From assembly GCF_020622265.1 (NCBI RefSeq), contig NZ_JACNMQ010000001.1, positions 1,054,001-1,118,000 on the forward strand: 64,000 nt of DNA, given 5' to 3'. The translations under genes were made by a program, and so were the position numbers. A model generated the notes under the pieces. It did not search any database. It saw nothing but the letters and a program-made list of their open reading frames with translations, and was not told the DNA's origin. Position 1 is the first letter of the stretch. Every line of letters begins with the position of its first letter. Positions 1 through 6,852 of the stretch are shown here, in pieces. This DNA is from Halomonas sp. M20. Its GTDB lineage: Bacteria > Pseudomonadota > Gammaproteobacteria > Pseudomonadales > Halomonadaceae.

Positions 1-700
1 GGTCCCGGGCGATACGCAGCCCGTTACGCACTTCCTGGCGGGCATCGTCGCTCAAGGGTTGCCATTTATCCTGTGAGGAATCCCATACGCCCCCTTCGCG
101 GCCATCCGGGGTCAAGTAATACAACCCGGCTCGGCCTAGGCGCAGGAAGTCGACTTCGCGTTGTTCATCGAGCATGCCCCGCCAGGCGCCCATTTCCCGA
201 CCATAGTTCAACTCGGTGCGCCAGGCGGAGAGCACCCTGTCCAGGCGTTCGGCGTCGTCGAGGTCGGGATCGACCAGCATCTGCTCGAGGTTGGCGACCC
301 GCGCCGATCGTTCCTGGCGCAGGAACGGCATGTCGCGGGCAATCCAGCCATCCAGGCGTTGCACCAGCGTGCGCAGCAGTGGCGGTAGCGATTCGTCGAT
401 TACCTTGGCTGACTCCAGGGCTTCAGAGCGTTGCTCCAGAATGCCGGCCTGATGTGTTACCACCTGTTCGAGCTCGTCGTTGTAGGCCGTTAGCCGGCGC
501 GTGTTACCTTCCAAGCGACGTAACTCGGTCAGCAACTTGTGTGTTTCGTCGTCTGCGGCATCGATCTTCGCCTGCTGCTCCGCCTGGCTGAGTGGAGCTT
601 GTCTGGATGCGTCGCGTGATGTTGCTTCAGCTTGAGCACCGCTACTCAACAACAGCCAAATCACGGCGCTGTAAAAGCCACGCGAGCGAATCATCCTCAC
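1..700 (-). CDS. DUF3450 family protein, 3' end outside window
   Basis: The minus strand is open from about 700 to the window edge, so only the N-terminal ~233 residues are present. The protein starts with a signal-peptide-like stretch (MIRSRGFYSAVIWLLLSSGA then QAEA) followed by a long charged helical, coiled-coil-like region rich in Glu, Arg and Gln. It then has a conserved-looking block around LNYGREMGAWRG and RLGRAGLYYLTPDG. This is the DUF3450 pattern. In many gammaproteobacteria such genes head operons of MotA/TolQ/ExbB-type, ExbD and TonB genes; those partners would lie left of this window. Start choice: a GTG at 700 has GGGAG seven bases upstream; the in-frame ATG at 694 is the alternative. 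A periplasmic location is inferred from the signal peptide. The family call is fairly sure; the exact role is unknown. Confidence 0.75.
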   Translation of the reverse strand, partial: MRMIRSRGFYSAVIWLLLSSGAQAEATSRDASRQAPLSQAEQQAKIDAADDETHKLLTELRRLEGNTRRLTAYNDELEQVVTHQAGILEQRSEALESAKVIDESLPPLLRTLVQRLDGWIARDMPFLRQERSARVANLEQMLVDPDLDDAERLDRVLSAWRTELNYGREMGAWRGMLDEQREVDFLRLGRAGLYYLTPDGREGGVWDSSQDKWQPLSDDARQEVRNGLRIARD

Positions 701-1302
701 GGCGAGTCTCCCGTTAGGTTGTTGGAAATGGGAGTTGACCATGCCACCAATGCAAACAATTATCAATGGCGTCATAAGCCCATATCATTGCCTTGCTGTA
801 GGCCGGTCATGGCGACATCGGTAACGTTGGCCGAGCTGATTGGCCCTGTTCTTGAAAGGGTCAACCTCAAAGGGCTGGGCGAAAAGGCTAAAGGTGCGTC
901 CGGATAAGGCTGTTTACCAGCCGGGACTGATCGTCGATCTAAGCGTGACGTTCTCACCCTTGTGATGCTGCATGATCGAGCAACGGCGGCCAAAGAGGTC
1001 GAGCGGTGAAGCATCGCCTGCCGTAGCGCACCCAGTATCCTTCTCGCTGACGTACAAAACGCGATACGACTCCTGTTCGACACCTGGGAACCTAGGTGAC
1101 CTCGCTGAATACTACGCGTCGAACCGTTCCGTAACTAACCGCCGCGCACGCGTCGTAGGCTTGGAGGTACCTCCACAGGGGTGAAAACGTATCGACCTGG
1201 CTGGGTGAGCAGGAGACTATGTCTAAAGAGAAAACGTCTTTGATGCACGGGTGATTGAGTATCAGGCGAGGTCCAGTTGGAGTGGTAGTCACTGACTGAT
1301 TT
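701..1302. other. 602-bp region with no convincing gene
   Basis: It lies between the DUF3450 gene and the integrase stop codon. Short open frames exist on both strands but none has a ribosome binding site plus recognisable protein. The only structured items seen are a perfect 14-bp palindrome TGGAGGTACCTCCA at 1162-1175 and a small hairpin near 1082-1099 with arms CACCT and AGGTG. It may be decayed mobile DNA at the integron edge, but no known element is recognised. Confidence 0.5.
751..767 (-). promoter_or_regulatory. Possible Fur-box-like half site
   Basis: Upstream of the DUF3450 gene the minus strand reads TGATAATTGTTTGCA. The first seven bases match the Fur consensus half (TGATAAT) exactly; the second half matches only 4 of 7. 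TonB-linked DUF3450 operons are plausible Fur targets, but a site this degenerate can occur by chance. Confidence 0.2.
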
Positions 1303-2262
1303 TTAGCCCAGCGGACTGCGAACCCCGGCGAAGCCTTGCCCTAGGACGTGGGTATAGATTTGGGTGGTTCGCAGGTCTGCGTGACCGAGCAGCTCCTGGA
1401 CCGTACGGATATCGTTACCGCGTTTTAGCAGTTCCGTGGCGAAAGAGTGCCGGAAGGTGTGACAGCCTGCGGGCTTACTGATACCGGCTGCTTTTACGGC
1501 ATTGCGCACAGCTCGCTGCACCGACGTAATATGGCGGTGATGGCGGGCGACATTACCGAGATTATCGGTACTCAACGAAGGTGAGGAGAAGAGCCATTGC
1601 CATTCCAGGGAGTGGCCAGCGTTGGGGTATTTTCGAGATAGCGCATAGGGCAGACTGACAGGGTGTTGATACTCGGGATCTTTTTGTTTCCAAGTTTTAT
1701 AGATGCTATCGGTATGATCCTGTAATGCACTAATGAGTGCTCCCGGCATCAGCGTTGTACGGTCTTTGGCACCTTTGCCATCGCGAACGGTCACAATTTG
1801 CTGGCTAAAATCCAAATCTTTAATGCGAAGCCTGCACGCCTCTGTAACCCGTAGCCCAGAACCGTACATTAGTGAAGCGATCAAGTGATCGGGGTGGCGT
1901 AGCTCACCGATGATGCGCATAGCTTCTTCGTGAGTGAGCACCACCGGCAGTCTTCGTGGCTTTTTTGAGCAGATAACCTCGCCGATCTCCCCGAGAGGTT
2001 TGTCGAGTACCTTGCTGTACAAAAACACTAGCGCATTCAGGGCCTGGGCCTGAGTAGCCGCCGCGACATTCCGGTGAACAGCCAGCCACGTCAGAAACTC
2101 GTTAACCTCTCGTGGCCCCATATCGCGTGGGTGTTTCATCTGCTGAAAGCGAATAAAATAGCGAATCCAGTACCAGTAGGTTTTTTCTGTGCGGATGCTG
2201 TAATGATTGACGCGAATGACAGCATGAACCTGATCGCGTAACCGAAGCGGTTTCCCATGCAT
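1303..2262 (-). CDS. intI: Integron integrase, IntI-type tyrosine recombinase
   Basis: This site-specific recombinase inserts circular cassettes at attI and excises them through folded single-stranded attC sites. The protein has 319 residues, the normal size. All catalytic residues are visible: Arg138 in GSGLRVTEA, Lys166 in GKGAKDR, His268 and Arg271 in CHTFRHSFA, His294 in LLGHADL and the Tyr303 nucleophile in TTQIYTH. The IntI-specific insertion is present around residues 204-226 (LPYALSRKYP through LEWQWLFSS), which separates it from XerC/XerD and phage integrases. The N-terminal SAM-like domain is intact. The ATG is preceded by AGGAA and, further up, by a LexA box, so SOS induction is likely. 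It reads opposite to the cassettes, as is usual. The gene appears intact and probably functional. Confidence 0.95.
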   Translation of the reverse strand: MHGKPLRLRDQVHAVIRVNHYSIRTEKTYWYWIRYFIRFQQMKHPRDMGPREVNEFLTWLAVHRNVAAATQAQALNALVFLYSKVLDKPLGEIGEVICSKKPRRLPVVLTHEEAMRIIGELRHPDHLIASLMYGSGLRVTEACRLRIKDLDFSQQIVTVRDGKGAKDRTTLMPGALISALQDHTDSIYKTWKQKDPEYQHPVSLPYALSRKYPNAGHSLEWQWLFSSPSLSTDNLGNVARHHRHITSVQRAVRNAVKAAGISKPAGCHTFRHSFATELLKRGNDIRTVQELLGHADLRTTQIYTHVLGQGFAGVRSPLG

Positions 2263-2279
2263 GGCTAGATTCCTATGAA

Positions 2280-2299
2280 TACTATATTTTTATACAGTA
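2280..2299 (-). promoter_or_regulatory. LexA (SOS) box upstream of intI
   Basis: Read toward intI the site is TACTGTATAAAAATATAGTA. The gammaproteobacterial LexA consensus is TACTGTATATATATACAGTA, so both TACTGTATA and TAGTA ends match, with one change in the second CTG half. It starts 17 bp upstream of the intI ATG, overlapping the expected promoter. LexA control of integron integrases is established for class 1 and Vibrio integrons. Confidence 0.85.
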
Positions 2300-2404
2300 T
2301 TATTATGTAAGCAAATCACAGAAGTCAAATGATTACGTGGCAGCCAGCAGGATGGTCGGCTAAGCTGTTGTTTTATAGATTTTTAGGTAGGCGTTCTTGG
2401 GAAT

Positions 2405-2473
2405 TAAAAACCGTAATCATGAAGCGGTCAGATTTCCGCAATATCGAAGCGCTCTATCTAATTGCTGTTATAC
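2405..2473 (+). other. attI: attI recombination site (left edge approximate)
   Basis: The junction with the first cassette is GTTATAC at 2467-2473, with the crossover between G2467 and T2468. It is fixed by exact complementarity to the R'' core GTATAAC of the attC at the end of cassette 1. The left limit is set only by the usual attI length of about 60-65 bp and was not recognised from direct repeats. The 205-bp intI-cassette interval should also hold the cassette promoter, but no convincing -35/-10 pair was picked. Confidence 0.6.
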
Positions 2474-2506
2474 GCAAAATCCAGTACATCAATAATTGGG
2501 AACGAG

Positions 2507-3892
2507 ATGTTAGAAAAGGAAAAGATTGTTCTTTTTTTAGGGAATGCAGATAGCGAGGGGGTTACTGCCAAGCTAAAAGCGGTGGGGACACTTTACAAAA
2601 GAAAGATGCTTGAATCGAGCCCTGAAAATTGGCAAAAAATTATAGGTATTTTTAATGAGTACGAGGTCACCTCAGTAGTCGTTAAATTAACCAATTCGTC
2701 CTTTGATATTCTATGCGAAGAGGAATATAAGGGTTTGAGAGAGGATCTATTAGGTCTTATATCGACAAAGCCCAATTTATTTTTGTCTCATGAATCGCTC
2801 CTTACTGGAGAAAAAGGTAATGATTATGGGGAGTGTATTGCAAAATCAAATGACTATGACCCAGAGCTTGAAGAAGACTATCAGTTTTTGAGGTTTCATT
2901 ATGGCGATGTGTTTCAACCTCCAAACTCGGAAATTGTTGGTGAGGTGCTTTCGCTTTTTGAACGCCATGAAATATCAATAATTCCTTATAAAAAGAATGT
3001 TGAGATGACCCTGATAGTATCTTCATTCATAGACAAAAATGAAAGCAACTTAATTTTTAGGATCTATGTTCCCTCAGAAAGAATGTGGGCAAATGAGGCT
3101 GAAAAGTTATTGCAGTTATTTAGAGAGTATCTACACAAAGTATCTGGATTAAATGTTAGGCAAGATCAATATAGAACCAATCAGGGGGTTGTGTACGAAT
3201 TCTTTGGCGGTGATGGTGTAGAACCAAATTCACTCCCGCAAAAATTCGATGAATTTTCCAGCTTCATGGAGTCATGTGTTTCTAATCCAGAAACTGCGCA
3301 GGCACTATTAGAATCGAAAGACCTAAATAAGAGTGAGATATTTAACCTTGTCGAACGGTATAGCAAAGAAGCCAGAAGATTACACATAGACATTAAACAA
3401 GAAAGGGAAAGAAAAATTCTTGCTATTAGGCATGGTTTAGAAAGCGAACTTTCAGAGCATGTGAGAACTGATCATGACTGGGAAGTTATTGGAAGAGTAG
3501 TTGAAGCGAGCGTACCTTCTGCAAATGGTATTTCTTCCGCGCTAACAATTGATAGGAAAATTCAACCAGCGCTAAACAATAGCTTAACGGTTAACATAAA
3601 CCCGCAAGTAATTGAGTCTGTAAATGGCTTAGTTGCGCAACAAATAATAGGTGATCAGCACCTAGGAACTGATGCAAAGAAATTACTGGAACTTATTGAC
3701 CAATATGCTGGAAAAGATAAGGCTATTCTTGCCTCGTCAGTACATGAGCTTTCTGATGAAAGCGCCAAAACTGAAGACCGAATAACAGCAAAGCACAGGC
3801 TGAAAGGATTTCTTGTGTCGGCTGGTAGTAAAATTGGTGATGTGACAACAGGTGTTCTTCAGTCATATATTGAAAATCAAATTGGCCTGTGA
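2507..3892 (+). CDS. Cassette 1: unknown 461-residue protein
   Basis: I do not recognise the family. The frame is intact and fills its cassette. ATG2507 was chosen because the longer in-frame TTG at 2462 lies before the cassette junction. Visible parts: an N-terminal alpha/beta-looking region (residues 1-110; KIVLFLGNA and VTSVVVKL strands), an acidic linker, a second mixed region (about 135-245), a charged helical stretch around 280-330 (YSKEARRLHIDIKQERERK), and a C-terminal helical module (about 375-461) ending in KGFLVSAGSKIGDVTTGVL. No signal peptide or clear membrane segment was seen. Base composition is clearly AT-richer than the chromosomal genes around it, which suggests transfer. 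Large, soluble, multidomain cassette proteins of this sort are often candidate defence genes, but that is inference only. Confidence 0.75.
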   Translation: MLEKEKIVLFLGNADSEGVTAKLKAVGTLYKRKMLESSPENWQKIIGIFNEYEVTSVVVKLTNSSFDILCEEEYKGLREDLLGLISTKPNLFLSHESLLTGEKGNDYGECIAKSNDYDPELEEDYQFLRFHYGDVFQPPNSEIVGEVLSLFERHEISIIPYKKNVEMTLIVSSFIDKNESNLIFRIYVPSERMWANEAEKLLQLFREYLHKVSGLNVRQDQYRTNQGVVYEFFGGDGVEPNSLPQKFDEFSSFMESCVSNPETAQALLESKDLNKSEIFNLVERYSKEARRLHIDIKQERERKILAIRHGLESELSEHVRTDHDWEVIGRVVEASVPSANGISSALTIDRKIQPALNNSLTVNINPQVIESVNGLVAQQIIGDQHLGTDAKKLLELIDQYAGKDKAILASSVHELSDESAKTEDRITAKHRLKGFLVSAGSKIGDVTTGVLQSYIENQIGL

Positions 3893-3897
3893 AGAGC

Positions 3898-3969
3898 GTA
3901 TAACAAGGTGCTGCTACGGAAAATTTGCTCGCTGTTGCTCCCAAATTTCCGCAGAGCACAGCGTTAACC
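3898..3969 (+). other. attC: attC site of cassette 1 (72 bp)
   Basis: R'' is GTATAAC and R' is GTTAACC. Inner arms CGGAAAATTTG and CAAATTTCCG pair with one unpaired A, the extrahelical base typical of attC, and GTGCTGC pairs imperfectly with GCAGAGCAC. The crossover point is between G3963 and T3964. Confidence 0.9.
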
Positions 3970-3984
3970 AGATTGGAGGAGTTC

Positions 3985-4575
3985 ATGCCCAGGAAGAAGA
4001 GTCTCAAAAAGTCAGCTACTGAATTTCGGGAAAAAGTTGTCGAACTTGAGACGTTCACCGACTCTTCCGTATTAGGCCTCTCTGATAAAGAGCAGAGTTG
4101 GTGCTATGACTACGCGATAATCAGGCTCTATCGAGAGTTTGAGCAGCTAATGCTGTTTGCTCTCGTTTGCGCAATTAATAACGACACCAAGACAATTTCT
4201 GACTCTACTGGCGTAGATTTTCCGAAACATCTAACAGACGAAGTTTGCGAATATCTGGTACTCGGAGGCGGGTATTTTGACTTCAAAGGGCGAGATGGGT
4301 TGATCAAAGAGCTAAAAAAATATGTCCCAAGCAATCACTATTTGGTCACCATAATCAAAAAACAAAAGTACAGGGACGCGCTTGAAAAGTTAACGGCGCT
4401 CCGCAACTTTGCTGCGCATGAAAGCATTCAGTCGAAGCGTTCAGCTTTGAATGCAATAAATCAGAAACGTGTCGGCTCATCTGGATCTTGGCTGAAGGTA
4501 CAAGGTCGTTTTACTGAGATTTCAGACAAACTAAAAGACTTGGGCCAAGAAGTTCATGACGCAGCGCCGTACTGA
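3985..4575 (+). CDS. Cassette 2: HEPN-like protein
   Basis: A 196-residue, mostly helical soluble protein starting at ATG3985 behind an excellent GGAGGAG. The motif LRNFAAHES places Arg140 and His145 in an R-x4-H arrangement near the end of a helix. That is the active-site signature of HEPN domains, found in many prokaryotic RNases of toxin-antitoxin, abortive-infection and CRISPR systems. Some HEPN proteins are inactive or act as RNA-binding partners, so nuclease activity is not shown. No nucleotidyltransferase (MNT) antitoxin gene is beside it; the next two cassettes also carry HEPN-like genes. The Lys/Arg-rich N-terminus (PRKKSLKKS) could contact nucleic acid. Function unproven. Confidence 0.65.
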   Translation: MPRKKSLKKSATEFREKVVELETFTDSSVLGLSDKEQSWCYDYAIIRLYREFEQLMLFALVCAINNDTKTISDSTGVDFPKHLTDEVCEYLVLGGGYFDFKGRDGLIKELKKYVPSNHYLVTIIKKQKYRDALEKLTALRNFAAHESIQSKRSALNAINQKRVGSSGSWLKVQGRFTEISDKLKDLGQEVHDAAPY

Positions 4576-4579
4576 ATCC

Positions 4580-4657
4580 GGTTAACAAGTCGCTGTTGTC
4601 GGACAATTTTTCCGCCGCTTTGCGGCTCCAAAATTGCCGCAAAGCTCAGCGTTAAAT
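4580..4657 (+). other. attC: attC site of cassette 2 (78 bp)
   Basis: R'' GGTTAAC is complementary to the cassette 2 start GTTAACC, and R' is GTTAAAT. The inner part contains CCGCCGCTTTGCGGC, and arms around GGACAATTTT and AAAATTGCC pair. The crossover is between G4651 and T4652. Confidence 0.9.
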
Positions 4658-4675
4658 GGTTCCAGAGAAAGCCTG

Positions 4676-5152
4676 ATGCAACCAGATATTCATAAGATCC
4701 AAAAACGAGCCGAGCTGATTGGACATATTTGCTTTCAGTACTCATTCCTTGATTATCTTGTGTCGAACGTCATATGGCACATTTTAAAACTGGATGTCGA
4801 AGCTGGGAAGATTGTCACCGGAAGCTTGGATATTCGTCCGAAACTGGACATGGCAGTTACTTTGGCAAGCCATTACGGTGTTCTTGACGAGATTTCTGCT
4901 CACATCAAAACGATGAAGAATCGAATCGAAGGCAAGAACGGTGCTATCAATAAACGAAACCGATTGATCCACGGAGTTTTCGCATCTGCTCCTGGAGATC
5001 CAGTTGTGGTTGTTGAATCTCACCGCAACAAACGCCACCGGCAACGAATAGCACTCGCCATTGATGAGATTCAAAGCACCCTAAATGAAATCACGCAAGA
5101 AGCTACGGATCTTTCCGAACTAATGGAAAAGCACGGGATCAACGTTCATTGA
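4676..5152 (+). CDS. Cassette 3: HEPN-like protein
   Basis: A 158-residue protein starting at ATG4676 (weak AGAGAAA upstream). Helix-rich, with aromatic N-terminal helices (FQYSFLDYLVSNVIWHIL) and the motif NKRNRLIHGVF, giving Arg94-x4-His99, the HEPN-type R-x4-H signature. The combination of an N-terminal helix pair, a KNRI segment and RNRLIHG followed by a beta hairpin (PVVVVESHR) is common in uncharacterised integron and plasmid proteins. It is not obviously similar in sequence to the HEPN-like proteins of the flanking cassettes outside the motif. RNase or RNA-binding function is inferred from the motif alone. Confidence 0.6.
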   Translation: MQPDIHKIQKRAELIGHICFQYSFLDYLVSNVIWHILKLDVEAGKIVTGSLDIRPKLDMAVTLASHYGVLDEISAHIKTMKNRIEGKNGAINKRNRLIHGVFASAPGDPVVVVESHRNKRHRQRIALAIDEIQSTLNEITQEATDLSELMEKHGINVH

Positions 5153-5162
5153 CACCTGTACC

Positions 5163-5246
5163 ATTTAACCAGTCAATCAAGTTCGTTCCGGCCTGCGGCC
5201 TCCACCGGACGCCCTAGTCGGGCGCCGCTTATCATTGGCGTTAAAC
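5163..5246 (+). other. attC: attC site of cassette 3 (84 bp)
   Basis: R'' ATTTAAC complements the cassette 3 start GTTAAAT, and R' is GTTAAAC. The central region includes the hairpin GGCCTGCGGCC. It is the longest attC of the array. Crossover between G5240 and T5241. Confidence 0.88.
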
Positions 5247-5262
5247 ATAATGGAGAATTGAA

Positions 5263-5973
5263 TTGTATTTTGACTTGGGAAAGTACCATTCTGAACTTTT
5301 GTTCCTGTATTGTAGATACAAGGAGTTACGGGCCTTTTGTTTAGATACTGATGCATTATATGCACACGTAACAGAAAATAAGTATGTCGAAGGCTTTCAG
5401 AATGGTGAGTACTTCAAAAGTACTGATAAGCTTGAGCTAGAGAAATGGCTTACTCCAAAAACTGATACCATAATAACTGCGTTCGATACTTTCGAGCTTC
5501 AAATGCCGGTTATTTTTGCTAGTTACCTTGAAGATGCAATTGTTACATTCTTAACAGCTTACTTTGTAAAATATGAAAACTGTATGGGAGATTACGTTAA
5601 TCCACCGGATCAAGATAACATAAAAGGGTTTGTGAAAATCGGTGATATCTTAAAATATAATACTATTGAAGAGCTGAAAGAATCATTAGCTTCTAGAGCT
5701 GCACATAATGCCGCGTCGGGTAAATCAAAGAAAAAGGTTTTCGCGAGAATTGAAGCGCTCACCAAACATACGATTCAAACAAAAATTAAAGATAAAACTA
5801 TCGCTCTTTACGACAAGCGTAATGAGATTATTCATGAGAACAAAAAGTTTGATCTTGGCATGGACTACATTGAAGAGATATATGATGACTGTATAGCGTC
5901 CATTACAGAGCTTGGAAAAATCTGTGTTGAAAAGAAAGTCCCATTTAACGACCCAAGTGGGTTACTTCGTTGA
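5263..5973 (+). CDS. Cassette 4: HEPN-like protein, TTG start
   Basis: A 236-residue protein. The only suitable start is TTG5263 with GGAGA six bases upstream; the nearby ATG at 5250 runs into a stop after three codons. Helix-rich and soluble, with a lysine-rich middle. The motif DKRNEIIHENKKFD gives Arg186-x4-His191, again the HEPN R-x4-H signature, and resembles the RN-x3-H-E form of MAE_28990/MAE_18760-like HEPN proteins. The gene is conspicuously AT-rich. It is the third HEPN-like cassette in a row. Catalytic activity and targets are unknown. Confidence 0.62.
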   Translation: MYFDLGKYHSELLFLYCRYKELRAFCLDTDALYAHVTENKYVEGFQNGEYFKSTDKLELEKWLTPKTDTIITAFDTFELQMPVIFASYLEDAIVTFLTAYFVKYENCMGDYVNPPDQDNIKGFVKIGDILKYNTIEELKESLASRAAHNAASGKSKKKVFARIEALTKHTIQTKIKDKTIALYDKRNEIIHENKKFDLGMDYIEEIYDDCIASITELGKICVEKKVPFNDPSGLLR

Positions 5974-5977
5974 TCTC

Positions 5978-6055
5978 GTTTAACCAGGCCAGCCAGCATC
6001 GCTCCCTGCGGTCGCTGGGCCTCGTTTCACTTGGCCGCTGCTGGCGGCGTTAGCT
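5978..6055 (+). other. attC: attC site of cassette 4 (78 bp)
   Basis: R'' GTTTAAC complements the cassette start GTTAAAC, and R' is GTTAGCT. Outer arms CCAGCCAGCA and TGCTGGCGG pair imperfectly. Crossover between G6049 and T6050. Confidence 0.9.
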
Positions 6056-6118
6056 GTGATTGCACCATCTACAAAGTGACACTATAGTATCACTATAAGT
6101 CTGATTCACGGTGAACCC

Positions 6119-6376
6119 ATGAAAGTTGAGCTTGTTACGAACCTCAAACGCCAAGCCACAAAGATTCTGGCAGACCTGCACTTGTCTAAAGAGCCGATAC
6201 TGATCACGGAGCATGGTCAGCCATCCGCATACCTTGTCGATGTGGAGGATTACGAGTTCATGCAGCGTCGACTTAAGCTGCTTGAGGGGCTCTCACGGGG
6301 AGAGCGTGCTGTACTTGAGGGAAGAACGTACAGCCAAAGTGGGGCCAGGGAAAAAATGAGTAAATGGCTGAAGTAA
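6119..6376 (+). CDS. Cassette 5: Phd/YefM-type antitoxin
   Basis: An 85-residue protein with an N-terminal Phd/YefM fold: KVELVTNLKRQATKIL then EPILITEHGQPSAYLVDVEDYE, the canonical repressor-antitoxin DNA-binding region. The C-terminal part (GERAVLEGRTYSQ then MSKWLK) is the likely toxin-neutralising tail. It overlaps the toxin gene by 13 bases, so the two are translationally coupled. Known members bind their own promoter with the toxin. The cassette carries its own upstream region of about 65 bp with the stretch CACTATAGTATCACTATA, a good place for an autoregulated promoter and operator, so this cassette may not rely on the integron promoter. TA cassettes are thought to stabilise arrays. 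Confidence 0.88.
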   Translation: MKVELVTNLKRQATKILADLHLSKEPILITEHGQPSAYLVDVEDYEFMQRRLKLLEGLSRGERAVLEGRTYSQSGAREKMSKWLK

Positions 6377-6666
6377 TATGGACGGAGCCCGCCCTTCAAG
6401 AACTGGACGCCATCGCTGAATACATTGCTCTGGATAATCCTGTTGCCGCAAGTCATTTGGTCCAAGAAGTTTTCGATAAGACCGAGCGTTTGGAAGATTT
6501 TCCCCAATCCGGACGGATTCCTCCAGAGCTCCCTAATTCGGTATACAGGGAAGTAGTGGTTCCACCGTGTCGCATTTTTTATCGTGAGGATGAGGGGCGA
6601 GTTCTCGTTCTTTATGTCATGCGTGAGGAGCAGCAGCTTCGTGCCTACATGCTCGAAAACAGCTAA
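6364..6666 (+). CDS. Cassette 5: ParE/RelE-superfamily toxin
   Basis: A 100-residue protein with the ParE/RelE fold sequence: VIWTEPALQELDAIAEYIA, then ASHLVQEVFDKTERLEDFPQSGR, YREVVVPPCRIFYRED and RVLVLYVMREEQQLR. The ALQELDAIAEYIA and FPQSGR motifs favour the ParE branch (gyrase poison) over mRNA-cleaving RelE, though the assignment within the superfamily is uncertain. It is encoded directly after, and overlapping, its antitoxin. Its stop codon lies inside the R'' core of the attC (AGCTAAC), a very compact cassette end. The gene looks intact. Confidence 0.88.
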   Translation: MAEVIWTEPALQELDAIAEYIALDNPVAASHLVQEVFDKTERLEDFPQSGRIPPELPNSVYREVVVPPCRIFYREDEGRVLVLYVMREEQQLRAYMLENS

Positions 6667-6734
6667 CCAGGCGCGTTGCACGGATGCCTTTGCCTTCGCT
6701 ACGTCAAAATTAATGGTGCGCTTCAGCGTTGAGC
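6661..6734 (+). other. attC: attC site of cassette 5 (74 bp)
   Basis: R'' AGCTAAC complements the cassette start GTTAGCT and contains the toxin stop codon; R' is GTTGAGC. This is the last attC with well-formed core sites. The expected R'' partner of the next cassette (GCTCAAC) was not found downstream. Confidence 0.85.
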
Positions 6735-6852
6735 ATCAGATAAGAGCGGTTATGAAGTTGAGCGATTTTAGAGAGCTTTACGTTGCTGTGGAATCGCTTC
6801 TGCGGTAGTCGTTGCTCCCATAGGGTGCCGAGCACCTGGAAGGAGAATTTCA

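Larger units (their letters stand above)
1303..6734. mobile_element. Integron: intI, attI and five delimited gene cassettes
   Basis: The integrase gene reads leftward, and the cassettes read rightward from an attI-type junction at 2467/2468. Cassette boundaries were set from core sites: cassette 1 2468-3963, cassette 2 3964-4651, cassette 3 4652-5240, cassette 4 5241-6049, cassette 5 6050-6728. In each, the R'' core of the terminal attC is the exact reverse complement of that cassette's first bases: GTATAAC/GTTATAC, GGTTAAC/GTTAACC, ATTTAAC/GTTAAAT, GTTTAAC/GTTAAAC, AGCTAAC/GTTAGCT. This is what integration of a circular cassette predicts. The attC sites are 72-84 bp long and differ in their central parts, so this is not one uniform repeat family as in Vibrio superintegrons. 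The genes from 6.8 to 9.1 kb are probably older, decaying cassettes. Confidence 0.9.

Noticed and set aside
632-907. Plus-strand ORF of 91 codons overlapping the DUF3450 start
   Set aside because: It overlaps a real gene antisense at its 5' end and lacks a start signal.
772-1083. Minus-strand ORF of 103 codons upstream of the integron
   Set aside because: No ribosome binding site, Arg/Ser-rich composition typical of an antisense or random frame, and no recognisable domain.
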